From positions 62,001 through 126,000 of the forward strand of contig NZ_JARQWV010000002.1 in NCBI RefSeq assembly GCF_029543245.1: a stretch of DNA of 64,000 bases, read 5' to 3'. Below are positions 34,941 through 42,302 of the stretch, one piece after another. The notes beneath the pieces are model-generated. The model searched no databases and was not told the origin of the DNA. It saw nothing but the letters and a program-made list of their open reading frames with translations. The translations under genes were made by a program, and so were the position numbers. The stretch is from Caulobacter endophyticus. GTDB taxonomy: Bacteria; Pseudomonadota; Alphaproteobacteria; Caulobacterales; Caulobacteraceae. Numbering within the stretch: position 1 is the first letter of the stretch; each line of letters starts with the position of its first letter.

Positions 34941-37079
34941 CTATTCGGGAGGCGAGGTCTCCACGCCGCCTTGGCCGGCAGCGCGCTTGAGCGGTGCGAC
35001 AAAAGTCGTTTCCCAGGCCCGGGTCACGCGCCGCTCAAGTTCGTCGGATAGGGCTGAGTTTGCATTAAACCAGGCGCGCATCTTGCTGGCCACGCCCTCG
35101 CGGTAATTGCCACGGCCAAGGCCGTACTCGCTTTCGCAATCGTCCCACATCTCCTGCGCCTTGCCCAGCGGATCGCGATAGACAGCGACGGCGTGGTGGC
35201 GCGCGGCGTTGACGAAATCCGCCTCCCACCGAGGAGCGTTCGCACGCACTTGTTCCAGGAAGCCCTGAGCGACGGCGAACTCTGGGTTGTTCAGATCCGA
35301 CTCGATAATGGCGTTGAGCGCGGTTATGACCTGCGAGGAGGCGACCTTGGACTCGGCAGCGGCACCATCGCCAAGATATTGCAGTACGTCGAAGTTCCAG
35401 AACCGACCGGCGCGCGTCGTGGTTGCCCAGACGGTGCGGGCGTGAAGATATGTGACCGCGCTGAGAAGCCGCTGGTAGGCGGGCCTGGGCGAGCGCTTGA
35501 ATTCCGCGTTGCGGACCGCAAACCGGTCGAGATTGGCGCTGACTGCAGACAGGGCGGCGAGTGCTGCAGCCTCGGCGCGGTTCTCAATCATCTGGTCGAT
35601 TGCGGCGATCGTCGCGTGCGCAGCGGTTGCCTGCGCTTGGCGCATAGCGCTAATCCGCCCCATCACGAAGTGCGTCAGCGTTGCCGGATCGTCGACCCCG
35701 GCGTCGAAGGCGATCGCGTCAATACCTGCAAGGCCAAGCTTCTGCATGGCCGTTTCGACTTGGCCAAGCTTGATGTCGTAGCCTTCCTCTGCGTCTTGGG
35801 CGGTGTCGCCGGAGTCGTAGCGCATGGACATTGCATCGCCTGGACGCGCCAGCGGAACGATCGCAACACGGTCCAAAAGCGCAGGGTCGGCCGTCGTCTC
35901 TATCACGTGCGTTAAAAGTTTCTGGGCGCTCGGATCAGGGGCGCTGCCCCACTTTGAGCAAAGGAGCGTCACCGCGCGCTGGTCCTTCAGGTGCTGGAGG
36001 ATGTCCGTACGGATAGCCGTGTCGTCTACGCCGCGGGTATCGACGATCGCGATCGACAGCCCCGTATCGCTGACCAGCGGAAACGGAACGGTGATGGTGA
36101 TGTTGGTCGGCAGTGAGAAATCTGGATGACGGCCGTTATTGATCGCGATGAACGTAGATCTTAGCCATTGCTTGCCAACCTGCAGGTCGACGCCATCGAA
36201 CTCGATGGTGCGGCGGCTGCGGCGCCAGAGGCTCAGCCGGGCTGCAAACTCCGCTGAAAAGTCCTCGAAGCTATTGAGGGTAGCGGAAAGCTCCTGGGCG
36301 GGGTCGGGGGCGGGCGGCGCGCCTTTGCGACCACTGCCGCGCGGTCGAGGCAAGTTGGCCATGTTGCGCAGCGCGCGCTCGATTTCTTCTGCGGGCTTGT
36401 AGTCGGCCATAGAGGCCTCGCTCGAATCGCCCGTCTTTTCCCTGACGGCTTTGCAAATCTCGGCGACGAAACGGTAGATTTCCTCGTTGCTGGCAGGCTC
36501 GACCGAGAGCGCAAACCGTTCGCCCGCTTCTACCCGCACATCACACAGGGTCGTACGGCCGCCACCCGTATCGAGCAGCATTCCCTTCAGGTCTGAAGCC
36601 GTCGCAGGGTCGAGAACCAGTCCGGCCTGGCGACAGGCTGCAGTCGTTTTGCCGACACCGATTTCGCCGACATAGACGATCTCGTGGTCTAGCGCGAGTA
36701 GGTAGCTGCCAGCCTCCATCAACCTGCCTTGAAGTAGCTGCGCCTGGCCCGCCAGGACTGTAGGAATCTGGCCATCCCCGAGGAAGTCGCGAACGCGGGC
36801 CAGTCCGCCTTCGATCTCCACCAGGGCTTCCAAGTCCGGGTGTCGCAGGGACGGGCGCGGAAGGATGCTCCATTCCATTTCCAGCAGGTGGCCAATTGCG
36901 GCTGCTTCTTGAGTGCCTAGCGCGTCTAGGTAGGCAGAAACGTCAGCGTCGTCGCCGTCCCCGGCCTCGATGCGCGATACTCGCGTCTGGTTGGCGCTCA
37001 TACGCTCGGCCACCTGCTTTTGGGTCAGCCCGGAAGCGTTCCGAAGGTCGGCCAGGATGGCTCCAGTCTCGACGGTCAT
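34941..37079 (-). CDS. XRE-type HTH fused to dynamin-like GTPase (candidate defence gene)
   Basis: 712 aa from ATG 37079 (GGGAAA about 6 bp upstream; an ATG 15 bp earlier is possible). Residues 2-50 form an XRE/Cro HTH (ASGLTQKQVAERMSANQTRV, SRIEAGDG). A large GTPase follows: P-loop GEIGVGKTT at 138-146, a possible switch-I Thr in GGGRTT near 172-177, an insertion containing a PRPRGSGRKGAPPAP linker, and G3 DTRG at 347-350. The G4 motif is not the usual N/TKxD; the best match is SKWGS near 375. The C-terminal roughly 270 residues are helical. The layout resembles bacterial dynamin-like or GIMAP-like GTPases, some of which act in phage defence. The HTH suggests self-repression or DNA sensing. 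Confidence 0.75.
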   Translation of the reverse strand: MTVETGAILADLRNASGLTQKQVAERMSANQTRVSRIEAGDGDDADVSAYLDALGTQEAAAIGHLLEMEWSILPRPSLRHPDLEALVEIEGGLARVRDFLGDGQIPTVLAGQAQLLQGRLMEAGSYLLALDHEIVYVGEIGVGKTTAACRQAGLVLDPATASDLKGMLLDTGGGRTTLCDVRVEAGERFALSVEPASNEEIYRFVAEICKAVREKTGDSSEASMADYKPAEEIERALRNMANLPRPRGSGRKGAPPAPDPAQELSATLNSFEDFSAEFAARLSLWRRSRRTIEFDGVDLQVGKQWLRSTFIAINNGRHPDFSLPTNITITVPFPLVSDTGLSIAIVDTRGVDDTAIRTDILQHLKDQRAVTLLCSKWGSAPDPSAQKLLTHVIETTADPALLDRVAIVPLARPGDAMSMRYDSGDTAQDAEEGYDIKLGQVETAMQKLGLAGIDAIAFDAGVDDPATLTHFVMGRISAMRQAQATAAHATIAAIDQMIENRAEAAALAALSAVSANLDRFAVRNAEFKRSPRPAYQRLLSAVTYLHARTVWATTTRAGRFWNFDVLQYLGDGAAAESKVASSQVITALNAIIESDLNNPEFAVAQGFLEQVRANAPRWEADFVNAARHHAVAVYRDPLGKAQEMWDDCESEYGLGRGNYREGVASKMRAWFNANSALSDELERRVTRAWETTFVAPLKRAAGQGGVETSPPE

Positions 37080-37106
37080 GACAATTTCCCGCATTCAATT
37101 TAAGAA

Positions 37107-37125
37107 TGAATATATTCACATGAAT
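37107..37125. promoter_or_regulatory. Palindromic candidate operator upstream of HTH-GTPase gene
   Basis: TGAATATATTCA (37107-37118) is a perfect 12-bp palindrome, overlapped by ATTCACATGAAT (37114-37125), with further GAATG half-sites on both sides, 28 bp from the chosen start codon. The position and symmetry suit autoregulation by the encoded XRE domain; no protein-DNA code is readable. Confidence 0.5.
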
Positions 37126-37452
37126 GAAGAATGCAATCCGAACTGAAAGGGGTGTCCTTGAATTCGCCTCTGCGGGGCTCGGTGGGGGGGCAACGGCTAG
37201 GCGCGCTTTGGTGGCGCATCGCTCAAGCGATAGCGGTGTTACCGGAGTGAGGGGCGGACGGCTCAGGCTGCTGCGATGAGTCTTCCTTACTCTGCCGTTT
37301 CCGAGCTGAGCGTCGCCTGCCTGGAGGCGAGCCGACGGCAGCAAATGGAGCGCTCAGTCGCCGATGAGGCCTTTTCGGCCTGTTGTTTGCGACCGCCTCG
37401 CATCATTGACGGTCTAAAGTGGCAAATGGGTACGCGTTAAGTTGCAACGACA
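37126..37452 (-). repeat. Transposon right end and its subterminal region
   Basis: On the minus strand the end reads TGTCGTTGCAACTTAACGCG, then CCCATTTGCCACTTTAGACC, the outer nine bases matching the left end at eight positions. Between 37,126 and about 37,380 there is no credible gene. The right end lies 6 bp from the tRNA CCA. Confidence 0.65.
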
Positions 37453-37457
37453 GCACT
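37453..37457. repeat. Target-site duplication, right copy (GCACT)
   Basis: GCACT directly after the ACA end of the element, identical to 22158-22162, and one base away from the encoded CCA of the tRNA gene. Confidence 0.9.
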
Positions 37458-37458
37458 G

Positions 37459-37535
37459 TGGCGGCCCGGGAGGGACTCGAACCCCCGACCTTCGCTTTAG
37501 GAAAGCGCTGCTCTATCCTGCTGAGCTACCGGGCC
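37459..37535 (-). tRNA. tRNA-Arg (anticodon CCU)
   Basis: 77 nt with encoded CCA. The acceptor stem GGCCCGG pairs with CCGGGCC, the D stem is GCTC/GAGC, the anticodon loop TTCCTAA gives CCU (reads AGG), and the T loop is TTCGAGT on a GGGGG/CCCTC stem with one G-U pair. The outermost anticodon-stem pair appears as G-A, an oddity. The Tn7-like element sits against its 3' end, leaving the tRNA intact. Confidence 0.93.
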
Positions 37536-37808
37536 GCGTGCGTGGCGGAGAGGGTGCATAGCGCATGTTGCGTCGGGTGCGAAGTCTGACAGTCATGGCG
37601 GCGCGGCGGATTGTCGCAAGGCGGCGTGCGGAAATATCGAAAGGCGCCGCTTCAAAGCCTTGATCTGGTTCGACTGTGCGTCGCCTGGAAGACTCTGTTA
37701 ACCTTCCCGGCAACCGTGAGTAGATGCGTGCGTCATCACGCCTCTTGTTGTTGTCCTGTCCACGCGTGCTAGGCTCGCGTTCCAGTGGATCCGCGAGCGT
37801 CCTTTCGT

Positions 37809-38960
37809 ATGTTGGATATGGCCGAGCACGACCTGTCGGACGGCGAAGACGATTCCGCCCTCCTGACTCTGGTCGAAACGATCGAGGAGCTCTCGGCGAC
37901 CCGGACCATCGATGAGGTGGCCGCGGTGGTCCGCTCTTCCGCGCGCCGAATCTCGGGGGCCGACGGCGTGGCCTTCGTCCTGCGCGACAACGACTGCTGC
38001 TGGTATCTGGACGAGGACGCGATCGGCCCGCTGTGGAAGGGCAAGCGCTTCCCTCTGACCGCCTGCATCTCGGGCTGGTCGATGCTGAACCGCCAGACGG
38101 TGGTGATCCCCGACATCTACCAGGACGACCGCATTCCGCACGACGCCTACCGGCCGACCTTCGTCAAAAGCCTGGTGATGACGCCGGTGCGCACCCGCGA
38201 TCCGATCGCGGCCCTCGGCGCCTACTGGGCCAGGGAGCACACGCCGCCGCCCGAGATCGTGGCCAAGCTGCAGGTGATGGCCCGCGCCACCGCCGCGGCC
38301 CTGGAGAGCGGCCGGCTGCACGCCTCGCTGAACAAGGAGCTGGAGCGGCGCACCTTCCTGATGCGCGAGCTGGACCACCGGGTGAAGAACACCCTGGCCT
38401 CGGTGCAGTCGATCGCCAGCCAGACCCTGCGCACGGCCGCCTCGCCGCAGGCCTTCAACGAGTCGTTCGAGTCGCGCCTTCTGGCCCTGTCGCAGGCCCA
38501 CGAGCTCTTGACCAAGCAGGCCTGGGGGAAGGCCCAGCTGCGCGAGATCCTGGCCGCCGCCCTGCGTCCGTTCGGCGGGCTGGAGGACGGCCGATTCGTG
38601 GTCGAGGGACCGCCGATCGAGATCACGCCCGAGGCGGCGGTGGCGGTGCACATGACCCTGCACGAACTGATCGTCAACGCCGCCAAGTACGGAGCGCTGT
38701 CGGTTCCGGCCGGCCAGGTCTTCGTGACCTGGCGCGTCGAGGACGAGGGCGGCGCCCATCCCACCTTCGCCCTGGAATGGCGCGAGCGCGGCGGTCCGCC
38801 GGTGACGGCGCCGTCGCCGCAGGGCGAGGGCTTCGGCTCGCGGCTGATCCGGCGGGGGCTGTCGCGCGACCTGGGCGGGGCGGCGAGCCTGGATTTCGCG
38901 CCCGAGGGCCTGGTCTTCACCTTCCGCGCCCCGCTGTCGCAAAGGCTGGCGGCGGCATGA
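37809..38960 (+). CDS. GAF-domain HWE-family sensor histidine kinase
   Basis: 383 aa from ATG 37809 (GTG 37785 is possible). A GAF sensor domain occupies about residues 20-165 (LVETIEELSATRTIDEVAAV, CISGWSMLNRQTVVIPDIYQ). The HWE kinase domain has its phosphoacceptor at His190 in RELDHRVKNTL, and an ATPase part with LHELIVNAAKYGAL and GFGSRLIRRGL. No membrane segment, so it senses a cytoplasmic signal. The stop overlaps the ATG of a receiver gene, its probable partner. HWE kinases often sense light or stress and feed stand-alone receivers; the signal here is unknown. The 273 bp between the tRNA and this gene show nothing recognisable. Confidence 0.88.
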   Translation: MLDMAEHDLSDGEDDSALLTLVETIEELSATRTIDEVAAVVRSSARRISGADGVAFVLRDNDCCWYLDEDAIGPLWKGKRFPLTACISGWSMLNRQTVVIPDIYQDDRIPHDAYRPTFVKSLVMTPVRTRDPIAALGAYWAREHTPPPEIVAKLQVMARATAAALESGRLHASLNKELERRTFLMRELDHRVKNTLASVQSIASQTLRTAASPQAFNESFESRLLALSQAHELLTKQAWGKAQLREILAAALRPFGGLEDGRFVVEGPPIEITPEAAVAVHMTLHELIVNAAKYGALSVPAGQVFVTWRVEDEGGAHPTFALEWRERGGPPVTAPSPQGEGFGSRLIRRGLSRDLGGAASLDFAPEGLVFTFRAPLSQRLAAA

Positions 38961-39316
38961 GCGGGCGTCGGATCATGATCGTCGAGGACGAGGCCCTGGT
39001 GGCCATGATGGTCGAGGACCTGCTGACCGATCTCGGCTGCGAGGTCTCCGGTTCGTTCGGCGCCGTGGGCGAGGCCCTGGCCTATCTGGACGACGGCAAG
39101 CCGCCGCTGGACGGCGCGGTGCTCGACATCAACATCGGCGGCGAGATGGTGTTTCCCGTGGCCGAGGCCCTGCGGGCCAAGGGCGTGCCGTTCGTCTTCG
39201 CGACCGGCTACGGCGCCCTGCCGCGCAAGGGCTTCGAGGACGTTACCGTGCTGTCCAAGCCGATCAATTTCGGTCACCTGCGCGACGCCGTGCATGGGTT
39301 CGGCCAAGCGGCCTGA
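38957..39316 (+). CDS. Single-domain response regulator
   Basis: 119 aa, receiver domain only, starting in the stop of the kinase gene (ATGA). Acidic pocket VEDEA at about 9-13, phospho-acceptor Asp in VLDINIGG near residue 54, switch Thr in FATGYG and the conserved Lys in LSKPI. With no output domain it acts by protein contact or as a phosphate relay or sink for the HWE kinase. It is clearly paralogous to the receiver at 63629-63997 (shared VEDEALV, DLGCEV and FPVA motifs). Confidence 0.9.
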   Translation: MSGRRIMIVEDEALVAMMVEDLLTDLGCEVSGSFGAVGEALAYLDDGKPPLDGAVLDINIGGEMVFPVAEALRAKGVPFVFATGYGALPRKGFEDVTVLSKPINFGHLRDAVHGFGQAA

Positions 39317-39452
39317 CGGCGTCTTCCTCGGCGAAATCCTTAAGTAGCCGCGATCCGCTCGGCTCGCGTTGACCTCAACCGTGGTTGAGGTTCTAGAGGC
39401 TTCGTGGGTCAGGCGCTCCCACGCGGGGAGCCGCGCTTTCGGAGCCCACGCC

Positions 39453-39812
39453 ATGCCTCTCTTTCTGCAACGCCCGCGCTGGGTTCCCGTCCTGGCCTGG
39501 CTGCTGGCCGGGTTCTTCGTGTTCGGGGCGGTCGGCAATCTCCTGGCGCCGCCCGACATCGCCGCCAGCTATCGGCGCTGGGGCTATCCGGACTGGTTCC
39601 ACTTCGTGACCGCCATCCTGGAACTGGCGGCGGCCGGGCTGCTGGCCTGGCGGCGCGCGCGACCGGTCGGCGCAGGGCTGGCCGCGAGCGTGATGGGCGC
39701 GGCAGTGCTGACCGTGCTGCTGCACCGCGACCTTGGCCACCTGCCGCCGCCGCTCGTGGTGCTGGCGCTTGCGGCGCTGGTCGGCTGGGGCGCGCTACGA
39801 GGTCGGACCTAG
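39453..39812 (+). CDS. DoxX-like small membrane protein
   Basis: 119 aa from ATG 39453. Four likely membrane helices (VLAWLLAGFFVFGAVGNLLA, HFVTAILELAAAGLLAW, LAASVMGAAVLTVLLH, LVVLALAALVGWGAL) and the FxxAILELAAA core fit the DoxX-like family of small inner-membrane proteins, of mostly unknown function. It stands alone between the kinase/receiver pair and the siderophore receptor. An upstream in-frame start would add 28 non-membrane residues with no support. Confidence 0.72.
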   Translation: MPLFLQRPRWVPVLAWLLAGFFVFGAVGNLLAPPDIAASYRRWGYPDWFHFVTAILELAAAGLLAWRRARPVGAGLAASVMGAAVLTVLLHRDLGHLPPPLVVLALAALVGWGALRGRT

Positions 39813-40067
39813 CCAAGGTCGCCGTTCCGGCGCCGAAGCGGGGGAGGTTTAGTGTCGAAAGGTTCGATTTGGTGTCGCGGCCGATGCAATCGGAACCCTT
39901 GCGGCAAGGCTTCGGCATGAAGGCGAGACGCTTCGCCAGCCATAATTGGTAGCGCTAAACCCCTGCAACCCTTGCGCGCCGTGGCCGAAAGGACGCAGGC
40001 GGGAGTGGAAAGCGGCGAGGCCCCCGAGGCAGGTTTGACTTGGGAAGGCGGGATGAATAATCGCTAT

Positions 40068-40082
40068 TGAGAATCATTATCG
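40068..40082. promoter_or_regulatory. Fur box upstream of siderophore receptor
   Basis: TGAGAATCATTATCG matches the 7-1-7 Fur consensus TGATAATCATTATCA at 13 of 15 positions. It lies 9-24 bp before the candidate start codons of the receptor, where bound Fur-Fe would block transcription when iron is plentiful. Confidence 0.8.
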
Positions 40083-40105
40083 TTCTCGAAATGCGAGCCT
40101 CCCCG

Positions 40106-42217
40106 ATGTCCCGTTCCTTGCGCGCCTTCCTCCTCGCCGCCGCCATGAGCCCGGCCGTCCTGGCCGGCATGGCCCACGCCGACGAGGCTCCGGCGGCCGA
40201 CGCCTCTTCGGCGGACAGCAATGTGGACGGCGTGGTGGTCACCGGGGCCCGCGCCCGCTCCACCGGCGCGACCGGCCTGGACCTCAGCCTGCGCGAGACG
40301 CCGCAGTCGATGACCATCGTCGGCCAGCAGCAGATCCGCGACTTCGGCCTGACCAGCGTCACCGACCTCTTGGACCGCGTGGTGGGGATCAATGTCGAGC
40401 GGGTCGAGACCGACCGCACCTATTTCAACGCCCGTGGCTTCGACGTGACCAACTTCCAGGTCGACGGCGTGGGCCTGCCGCTGAACTGGGGCATCCAGTA
40501 CGGCGAGATCGACACCATCCTGTTCGATCGGGTCGACGTGGTGCGCGGCGTCAACGGCCTGACCACCGGCGTCGGCAACCCGTCGGCCACGGTCAACTAC
40601 ATCCGCAAGCGCCCGATCGCCGGCTTCCAGGCCTCGGCCGCGGCCCAGTATGGTTCCTGGAACGACAAGCGCCTGGAGGCCGACGTCTCGGGCTCGCTGA
40701 ACGCCTCGGGCACGCTGTCGGGCCGCCTGATCTACGCCAACCAGGACCGCGACTCCTATCTCGACCACTACAAGGTCAACCGGAACGTCTATTACGGCGT
40801 GCTGTCGTGGGACGTGACGCCGAAGCTGAACGTCACCGGCGGCTACTCGCAACAGGACAACCTGGCCACCGGCGTGCTGTGGGGCGCCCTGCCGATGAGC
40901 TTCTCGGACGGCTCGCGGATTCCCTACAAGCGCTCTGCCAGCACCGCAGCCGACTGGACCTACTGGGACGTCAACGACAAGACCGCCTTCGTCGAGGCGT
41001 CGTACGTGTTCGACAACGACTGGGTCGCAAAGGCCACCTACACCCACAAGGACGTCGAGCAGAACGCCAAGCTGCTCTACGCCTCGGGCTATCCGGACAA
41101 GACCACGGGCCTGGGCATCGGCGGCTTCGTCGGCCGCTACCCGTCGGAGTCCAAGCAGGACCTAGCCGATCTGAGCTTCAACGGTCCGGTGTCGCTGTTC
41201 GGCCGCAGCCACCAGTTGGTGTTCGGCGCCAGCTATGCCGAGCAGACCCGCGAGGACTTCGCCTCGTCGGGCGCGACCTATCCGGCCTATCCGTCGGTCT
41301 ACAGCTGGGGCAGCGTCGCCGAACCGACCACCTATACCGACCTCTACTCGGCCGCCCAGATCAAGGATCGCCTGACCCGCCTGTTCGGCGCGGCGCACCT
41401 GAACTTCACCGACCGGCTGAAGGGCGTGGTGGGCTTCAACGCCGTCGAGCAGAAGTCCTCGGGTACATCGTACAATGTCGACCAGGGCCGCACGGTCTCC
41501 AAGACCAGCCCCTATGCCGGCCTCGTCTTCGACGTCACGCCCCACGTGTCGCTGTACGGCAGCTACGCCGACATCTTCAATCCGCAGGTCGAGGTGGATT
41601 CCGGCAACCGCAAGCTTGACCCGGTGCAGGGCGAAAGCTTCGAGGCCGGCGTGAAGAGCGAGTGGTTCGGCGGCAAGCTCTACGCCAGCGCCGCGGTGTT
41701 CAAGGTCGAGCAGCAGAACCTGGCGACCGCCGCCGGCGCCTTCCCGATCGACAGCACCGTCGGCCAGCCCGGCGCCACCTACTACACCGGCGTCGACACC
41801 ACCTCGAAGGGCTACGAGCTGGAGGTCAGCGGCATGGTCACCGACCGCTGGCAGGTCGCCGCCGGCTGGACCCAGCTGTCGCTGGAGGACAAGGACGGGG
41901 AGGACGCCCGCACCTTCCTGCCGCGCAAGAGCCTGAAGGTCTCGACGACCTACAGCTTCCCCGAGTGGCGCAACGCCAAGGTCGGCGCGTCGCTGCGCTG
42001 GCAGGACGAGGTCTCGGGCCTCGACACCTTCGTCGTGACCCAGAAGGCCTACGCCGTGGTCGACCTGATGGGCAGCGCCGACCTCACCGACCAGATCAAG
42101 GTCACGGTCAACCTCCGCAACCTGTTCGACGAGACCTACCTCAACAGCGTGATGTGGGGGCAAGCCTACTACGCCGCGCCGCGTAACGCCTCGGTCCGCC
42201 TTGACTATCGCTTCTAA
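40106..42217 (+). CDS. TonB-dependent siderophore receptor
   Basis: 703 aa from ATG 40106, which gives a clean signal peptide (MSRSLRAFLLAAAMSPAVLA, cleaved at AHADE); ATG 40091 is also possible. The plug domain is of the ferric-siderophore type: LRETPQSMTIVGQQQIRDFG, the ARGFDVTNFQVDGVG motif and DRVDVVRGVNGLTTGVGNPS followed by INYIRKRP-like VNYIRKRP. It ends in a C-terminal aromatic, LDYRF, as barrels do. The FhuE/FpvA/FoxA-like pattern suggests a hydroxamate-type ferric siderophore. The Fur box upstream and the PepSY gene downstream support iron-starvation control. Confidence 0.92.
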   Translation: MSRSLRAFLLAAAMSPAVLAGMAHADEAPAADASSADSNVDGVVVTGARARSTGATGLDLSLRETPQSMTIVGQQQIRDFGLTSVTDLLDRVVGINVERVETDRTYFNARGFDVTNFQVDGVGLPLNWGIQYGEIDTILFDRVDVVRGVNGLTTGVGNPSATVNYIRKRPIAGFQASAAAQYGSWNDKRLEADVSGSLNASGTLSGRLIYANQDRDSYLDHYKVNRNVYYGVLSWDVTPKLNVTGGYSQQDNLATGVLWGALPMSFSDGSRIPYKRSASTAADWTYWDVNDKTAFVEASYVFDNDWVAKATYTHKDVEQNAKLLYASGYPDKTTGLGIGGFVGRYPSESKQDLADLSFNGPVSLFGRSHQLVFGASYAEQTREDFASSGATYPAYPSVYSWGSVAEPTTYTDLYSAAQIKDRLTRLFGAAHLNFTDRLKGVVGFNAVEQKSSGTSYNVDQGRTVSKTSPYAGLVFDVTPHVSLYGSYADIFNPQVEVDSGNRKLDPVQGESFEAGVKSEWFGGKLYASAAVFKVEQQNLATAAGAFPIDSTVGQPGATYYTGVDTTSKGYELEVSGMVTDRWQVAAGWTQLSLEDKDGEDARTFLPRKSLKVSTTYSFPEWRNAKVGASLRWQDEVSGLDTFVVTQKAYAVVDLMGSADLTDQIKVTVNLRNLFDETYLNSVMWGQAYYAAPRNASVRLDYRF

Positions 42218-42242
42218 GAATCATTCCTAGAAACATCCTTGA

Positions 42243-42272
42243 GGAGCCGGCGCGACCGACCGCGCCGGCTCC
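42243..42272 (+). repeat. Strong hairpin between receptor and PepSY gene
   Basis: GGAGCCGGCGCG and CGCGCCGGCTCC form a perfect 12-bp stem with a 6-nt loop and no U-run after it. More likely a differential-expression or mRNA-stability hairpin than a full terminator, since the next gene starts 30 bp downstream. Confidence 0.6.
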
Positions 42273-42302
42273 GCTTGGTTCCGAGCAACCGGAGGCGACC
42301 GA

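Larger units (their letters stand above)
22163..37452. mobile_element. Complete Tn7-like transposon in the tRNA-Arg(CCU) 3' flank
   Basis: A 15.3-kb element bounded by TGTCGGTGC (22163) and, on the other strand, TGTCGTTGC (from 37452 inward), 8 of 9 bases alike, and by an exact 5-bp duplication GCACT on both sides. It carries a tnsA-tniA-tniB-tniQ operon (22,427-28,228) and cargo from about 28,700 to 37,080. The cargo has visibly lower G+C and different codon use from the flanking backbone. The right end stops 6 bp from the encoded CCA of a tRNA-Arg(CCU) gene, indicating site-specific insertion by the TniQ/TnsD-like protein. No cas genes or CRISPR array are present, so it is not a CRISPR-guided element. 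Confidence 0.92.

Noticed and set aside
34769-34990. Small plus-strand ORFs in the gap before the GTPase 3' end
   Set aside because: Mutually overlapping short frames without ribosome-binding sites or protein-like composition, partly antisense to the GTPase gene.
22163-37452. CRISPR-associated (guide-RNA-directed) transposon
   Set aside because: TniQ and TnsC-like proteins are present, but there are no cas genes and no repeat-spacer array anywhere in the element; the tRNA-adjacent insertion fits protein-directed targeting.
22163-37535. Integrase-type genomic island inserted in the tRNA
   Set aside because: No tyrosine or serine recombinase and no long direct repeat of the tRNA 3' end; a 5-bp duplication and DDE transposase explain the insertion.
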